Source: Oscillospiraceae bacterium
GTDB lineage: Bacteria > Bacillota_A > Clostridia > Oscillospirales > Oscillospiraceae
Direction: 5' to 3'
Assembly: GCA_017627975.1 (NCBI GenBank)
Contig: JAGAFT010000128.1
Location: forward strand, 1-9,147
DNA: 9,147 bases
The position numbers and the translations under genes are program-made. Below the pieces are notes generated by a model. That model was not told where the DNA came from. It made no database searches and saw only the letters and a list, made by a program, of their open reading frames with translations. Shown piece after piece: positions 6,444 to 9,147 of the stretch. Every line of letters starts with the position of its first letter. The stretch's first letter is position 1.

Positions 6444-7766
6444 TTACTCTTCCTCGTCGTAATCCTCGTCCTGTTCTTCCGCTTCCTCTTCGTATCTTCT
6501 CCGCAGCTCGCGTTCTCTCTGTTTTCTTCGTCTGGCGGCCGCCCGTCTGCGTCTGCGCTCCCGCTCCTTCCGCTGATGAATGAGCACCAGGATAACACAG
6601 GCGATGATCAGAAGCAGAAAGATCAGGAACAGAATGAGGACCGGCACAAACGACTTTTTCGCACCGGCTTCCGAACCGGCAGAAGCTTCCGGGGATCCCC
6701 CTGGTACCGCTTGTTCCGCCGTCGCCTGTTCGGCGTTCTGCAGGGTCGTTTCGCCCGCTTCTGAACCTGCGCCCGCCTGCTGCGCTTCACCTGTCGCGGC
6801 CGGTTCCGCCGGTGTTTCGGCCGCCGCGCCTGCCGCCTCAGCGGCCGCGGCCTGTGCCGCTTTTTCCTCTTCCTGCTTCAGGCCCAGCTCCTCTGCCAGG
6901 TCGACGAAGTGCCCCGCAACGCCTCCGATGATATCCAGGTCCCAGATGTTTCTCGTCATCACCGTCAGGATCGCCGGCTTGGGGGTATAGAAGATCCCGG
7001 TGCAGTGGATGAGGTCATCCCCTTCTCCGCCCCAGTCGGCGGCATGCGTCTGGGCAACCTCCCACTTGGTGCGCACGTTCCAGTCCCGTTTGAAAAGGTC
7101 TTCCGGCTGGGATTTCTTCATATGCTCCAGCACAAAGGGGAAGCGCTCCTCCCCGCCCTCAAAGAGCGTTTTGGTAATCTCCAGCATGAGCCGCGCCGTA
7201 TAGCCGTTGTTATAGTATTCGCCGGTGAAATAGCTCTCCGGCAGATCGCCGGCATACTCCTTCGCCACATCGGTATGGTTGAGGCCTTCCCGTTCGGAGA
7301 GATCCGTGACGAGAGAATAGATGCTTGGCCCGCTGGAGTTTTCCAGCACGGTGGTCATGGCATATTCCAGCGTAATGCCGGTGACGACGCTTTCCTTCGT
7401 CAGTGCGCCGCTCTTCAGTTCTTCGGCGTAGTGCATGCACACCGGAAGCTTGTACCAGTTGACACAGCCCAGCCACTCGTCGGCGTTGTAAAACCAGGTC
7501 TCATCCGTGCCGGAATACCAGAATGCAACCGTTAAGTCGCAGCCGGGATGGTTCCAGTGGTTTTCTTCCAGATAGGCATCCACCCACTGTTTCAGAACAT
7601 CCCCGTCGATGTGCCCCCCTTCCAGCGCCGCGGACGGCAGCGTCTGCGTCAGGGGAAGCGCCTCCTCCGCGCTCTCCTCGGCGAATGCGGGCAAGTTCCC
7701 CGCCTGCATCGAGAGCATCATCACCAGTACCAGAACTGTTGAAAGAAGTTTTTCAATCCTTTTCAT
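6444..7766 (-). CDS. Secreted, membrane-anchored serine-hydrolase-like protein lacking the catalytic motifs
   Basis: The 440-residue product resembles the serine beta-lactamase/PBP fold used by many Clostridial secreted hydrolases. It has a signal peptide (about 1-29, ending AFA), an extracellular domain (about 50-295), an Ala/Glu-rich linker (about 298-370), one membrane segment (373-396) and a cytoplasmic tail of Arg-rich (398-424) then Glu/Asp-rich (426-440) sequence. The segment NWYKLPV at 103-109 matches the usual SxxK-LP region with Asn103 for the nucleophilic Ser. The second motif reads SSG (144-146) and the KTG position QTH (239-241). No SxxK occurs anywhere in the protein. It is therefore probably a non-catalytic binding or sensing protein, if the fold is right. 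The start at 7766 has AGAGG about 7 nt upstream; an open frame to 7967 crosses its promoter and is not used. Confidence 0.75.
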   Translation of the reverse strand: MKRIEKLLSTVLVLVMMLSMQAGNLPAFAEESAEEALPLTQTLPSAALEGGHIDGDVLKQWVDAYLEENHWNHPGCDLTVAFWYSGTDETWFYNADEWLGCVNWYKLPVCMHYAEELKSGALTKESVVTGITLEYAMTTVLENSSGPSIYSLVTDLSEREGLNHTDVAKEYAGDLPESYFTGEYYNNGYTARLMLEITKTLFEGGEERFPFVLEHMKKSQPEDLFKRDWNVRTKWEVAQTHAADWGGEGDDLIHCTGIFYTPKPAILTVMTRNIWDLDIIGGVAGHFVDLAEELGLKQEEEKAAQAAAAEAAGAAAETPAEPAATGEAQQAGAGSEAGETTLQNAEQATAEQAVPGGSPEASAGSEAGAKKSFVPVLILFLIFLLLIIACVILVLIHQRKERERRRRRAAARRRKQRERELRRRYEEEAEEQDEDYDEEE

Positions 7767-7803
7767 CGTCTTTCCTCTTTTGCCTGAATGGAATCTGCAA
7801 ATC

Positions 7804-7832
7804 ATTGTAACGGTCCGAAAAAGCCCTGTCAA
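7804..7832 (-). promoter_or_regulatory. Promoter of the serine-hydrolase-like gene
   Basis: Read on the - strand, TTGACA (7832-7827) and TACAAT (7809-7804) are separated by 17 bp, a perfect -35 and a five-of-six -10. Transcription should start near 7797, giving a leader of about 30 nt that contains the AGAGG ribosome site. It confirms the start at 7766. Confidence 0.85.
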
Positions 7833-7999
7833 GTCGTATTGCCCGGAAGTATTACCCGGAAGCACGAATGATCCGCTGTCCTCGCCCGCCGCGTCCTTTC
7901 CCGGATTCCACTGAAAAAGCATCTTCCGGGAACCTGCGATGAGGCAATTCCGATACTTTTCAGCCATTCACAGGCGAAAGGCTTATGACAAGTACATAA

Positions 8000-8028
8000 T
8001 TGTATTTTAGGGTCCGGGATGGTATAAT
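8000..8028 (+). promoter_or_regulatory. Extended -10 promoter of the Ig-repeat surface protein gene
   Basis: TATAAT (8023-8028) is preceded by TGG, forming the extended -10 element TGnTATAAT. The -35 position 17 bp upstream reads TTGTAT (8000-8005), a weak match that the extended -10 can compensate for. The predicted start near 8035 gives a leader of about 40 nt. The weak -35 leaves room for activation by an upstream-bound factor. Confidence 0.8.
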
Positions 8029-8076
8029 ATGTAAACCAATGTTCTGGCAGTATGAATAAGTGAGGAAAACTTGAAC

Positions 8077-9147
8077 ATGAAAAAGAATTGGAAAAAGACA
8101 CTTTCTGTCCTGCTTCTGACGGCACTGCTGTGTGCGCTGCCGGGTACCGTGTCCTGGGCAGAGGGCACCACCGATGTCAGCGCAATCCAGTCTGACGGTC
8201 CCACTGTGAACCAGGCCGGGGAAGATTCCGGCACGACAACGGACGGCACAACAGGGACATCCGGTACGGATACCTCGGGTTCTGCCAGCACAACCGGAAC
8301 ATCCGGTACGGATACTTCTGGCTCCGGCAGTACAGCGGGAACATCCGGCACGGATACTTCGGGTTCCACCGGCACATCGGGAACATCCGGTACGGATACC
8401 TCGGGTTCCACCGGCACATCGGGAACATCCGGCACGGATACCTCGGGCTCCACCGGCACAACGGGAACATCCGGCACGGATACCTCGGGTTCCGGAACTA
8501 CCGCGGGACAAGGCGGTACAACAGATACAACCGGCGATTCTACCACGTCGGGAACGACGGGAGGCCAGACAAGCTCTGATTCCGGTACATCCCCGGTCAT
8601 TGTGGTCGACGGGTCCGTCGTGACCCCATCCGACACCGCGACCACCCCGGCCCAGCCTTCGGTTCCGGAAGCAACACCGACCCCCACGCCGACCCCAACT
8701 CCAACCCCGACGCCGGCACCGACTGCCACGCCGACCCCCACGCCGTCCCTGCCGGTCGTGACGAAGGACCCAACGGACGAGACCGTGGATGCGGGCGGCG
8801 ACTGCTGGTTTATCGCCAATTACAGCAATGCTCTTTACGCGGTCTGGCACTTTGTCAGTCCGGACGGGAAGACAGACTACCGCTACAACGATCCGGCGGT
8901 AGCGACGGCCTTTCCGGGCCTGAAAATCGAAAACGGCGACCAGAGCAATCTGCACCTGAGCAGCATCCCTGCGCAGATGAACGGCTGGGGATCCTACTGT
9001 GAGTACAGCAATGAAACCGGCAGCGTCAGGACAAACGCCGCTGTCGTCCATGTGAACGGCGCCCCGGCGGCCACGCCGACACCGAGTCCCTCTGCCACGC
9101 CCACGCCGACACCGAGTCCCTCTGCCACGCCCACGCCGGCCGCGACC
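8077..9147 (+). CDS. Secreted repeat-rich surface protein with Ig-like domain (3' end missing)
   Basis: The frame is open from the ATG at 8077 to the window edge (357 codons, no stop). GTGAGGA lies about 10 nt upstream. Residues 1-28 are a signal peptide (basic start, hydrophobic core, cleavage after SWA). Next come six 14-residue Thr/Ser/Gly repeats (residues 60-143), more Thr/Ser/Gly-rich sequence, and a Pro-Thr linker (about 196-224). An Ig-like domain follows (about 228-328), with Cys in GDCWF, Trp in AVWHF and Cys in GSYCEY: the B-strand Cys, C-strand Trp and F-strand Cys of an Ig fold. A second Pro-Thr-Ser linker starts at about 330, so more domains are likely. I infer an adhesin-like or wall-bound protein with a stalk that may be glycosylated. 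The anchor would lie beyond the window. Its partner and ligand are unknown. Confidence 0.85.
   Translation, partial: MKKNWKKTLSVLLLTALLCALPGTVSWAEGTTDVSAIQSDGPTVNQAGEDSGTTTDGTTGTSGTDTSGSASTTGTSGTDTSGSGSTAGTSGTDTSGSTGTSGTSGTDTSGSTGTSGTSGTDTSGSTGTTGTSGTDTSGSGTTAGQGGTTDTTGDSTTSGTTGGQTSSDSGTSPVIVVDGSVVTPSDTATTPAQPSVPEATPTPTPTPTPTPTPAPTATPTPTPSLPVVTKDPTDETVDAGGDCWFIANYSNALYAVWHFVSPDGKTDYRYNDPAVATAFPGLKIENGDQSNLHLSSIPAQMNGWGSYCEYSNETGSVRTNAAVVHVNGAPAATPTPSPSATPTPTPSPSATPTPAAT
8254..8505 (+). repeat. Six tandem 42-bp coding repeats
   Basis: Six adjoining 42-bp units (starting at 8254, 8296, 8338, 8380, 8422 and 8464) encode GTSGTDTSGSxxTx. The first ten residues are identical in all six; only the last four vary (ASTT, GSTA, TGTS, TGTS, TGTT, GTTA). 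Third-base differences between units show they are not all recent copies. Copy number may vary among strains through slippage or recombination. Confidence 0.95.
9070..9147 (+). repeat. 30-bp tandem repeat encoding a Pro-Thr-Ser linker
   Basis: A 30-bp unit encoding ATPTPTPSPS occurs in full at 9094-9123. A 24-bp version precedes it (9070-9093) and the first half of another copy follows at the window edge. It forms an extended, Pro-rich spacer after the Ig-like domain and may continue beyond the window. Confidence 0.85.

Larger units (their letters stand above)
7767..8076. promoter_or_regulatory. Divergent intergenic region with clustered CCCGGAA motifs
   Basis: This 310-bp stretch between two divergent envelope genes holds one promoter per strand and no convincing gene. 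Between the promoters are two direct copies of CCCGGAAG (7842-7849 and 7855-7862), the inverse CTTCCGGG (7923-7930) and a related TTCCCGGA near 7899-7906. ATTGCC-CGGAAG (7838-7849) is also mirrored by CTTCCG and GGCAAT (7923-7948), interrupted by 14 bases. These could be binding sites of a regulator shared by both genes, but no regulator is identified. Confidence 0.4.

Noticed and set aside
7407..7415. KSG at residues 118-120 of the serine-hydrolase-like protein as the KTG triad
   Set aside because: It lies only 12 residues after the SxxK-equivalent Lys, in the helix region, whereas the KTG triad of this fold sits much later on a beta strand near the end of the domain.
7767..7967. N-terminal extension of the - strand serine-hydrolase-like protein
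   Set aside because: It would read through a strong promoter and place the signal peptide 67 residues inside the protein.
8254..8505. Possible CRISPR array from regular 42-bp spacing
   Set aside because: The units are directly adjoining with no unique spacers, stay in one reading frame and encode a protein repeat.
8007..8819. Second - strand frame with Val/Pro/Glu/Ser repeats
   Set aside because: The repeats are the mirror image of the + strand repeats. It has no ribosome site or domain and overlaps the promoter and start of the better-supported gene.
7960..9051. Long - strand open frame antisense to the Ig surface protein
   Set aside because: It is low-complexity Arg/Gly/Cys-rich sequence produced by reading the 42-bp repeats and GC-rich linkers backwards. 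The + strand frame has a signal peptide, ribosome site, promoter and a recognisable domain.

Overview
The window looks like chromosomal DNA of a moderately GC-rich anaerobic Firmicute. Oscillospiraceae (the Faecalibacterium/Oscillibacter side of Clostridia) is my inference from gene content and from the style of the last gene; no 16S or other marker is present to prove it. Strong GGAGG-type ribosome binding sites, an L10-leader terminator, a zinc-binding L32, the yceD-rpmF pair and the DUF512-der-plsY order all fit Clostridia.

Left part (1-1968), translation genes. The 3' end of an L10 leader precedes rplJ (L10) and rplL (L7/L12), which together build the ribosomal stalk. The usual rpoB does not follow. 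Instead there is a hairpin and a textbook -35/-10 promoter driving yceD (DUF177) and rpmF (L32), closed by a terminator.

Middle part (1969-6405), a + strand block. It holds a PDZ/radical-SAM/DUF512 protein, the ribosome-assembly GTPase Der, a PlsY-like membrane protein and a membrane-anchored VanY-type D,D-carboxypeptidase. The last three overlap or abut, so they are probably one transcript, ended by a perfect 15-bp terminator hairpin. Two GC-rich hairpins of similar design sit in front of the DUF512 gene and der. The start of der is echoed 88 bp upstream by a 15-nt direct repeat. The PlsY-like protein has lost much of the three PlsY signature motifs.

Right part (6406-9147), cell-surface genes. 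A - strand gene encodes a secreted, C-terminally membrane-anchored protein resembling serine beta-lactamase/PBP-fold hydrolases, in which all three active-site motifs appear lost. Its cytoplasmic tail is a block of Arg followed by a block of Glu/Asp. Divergent from it across a 310-bp intergenic region with a promoter on each strand is a large secreted protein that runs off the window: signal peptide, six 14-residue Thr/Ser/Gly repeats, Pro-Thr linkers and an Ig-like domain.

I see no CRISPR array, transposase, tRNA or rRNA. The most noteworthy points are the two apparent pseudo-enzymes (PlsY-like and serine-hydrolase-like) in one envelope neighbourhood, the hairpin/direct-repeat arrangement before der, and the repeat-built surface protein.
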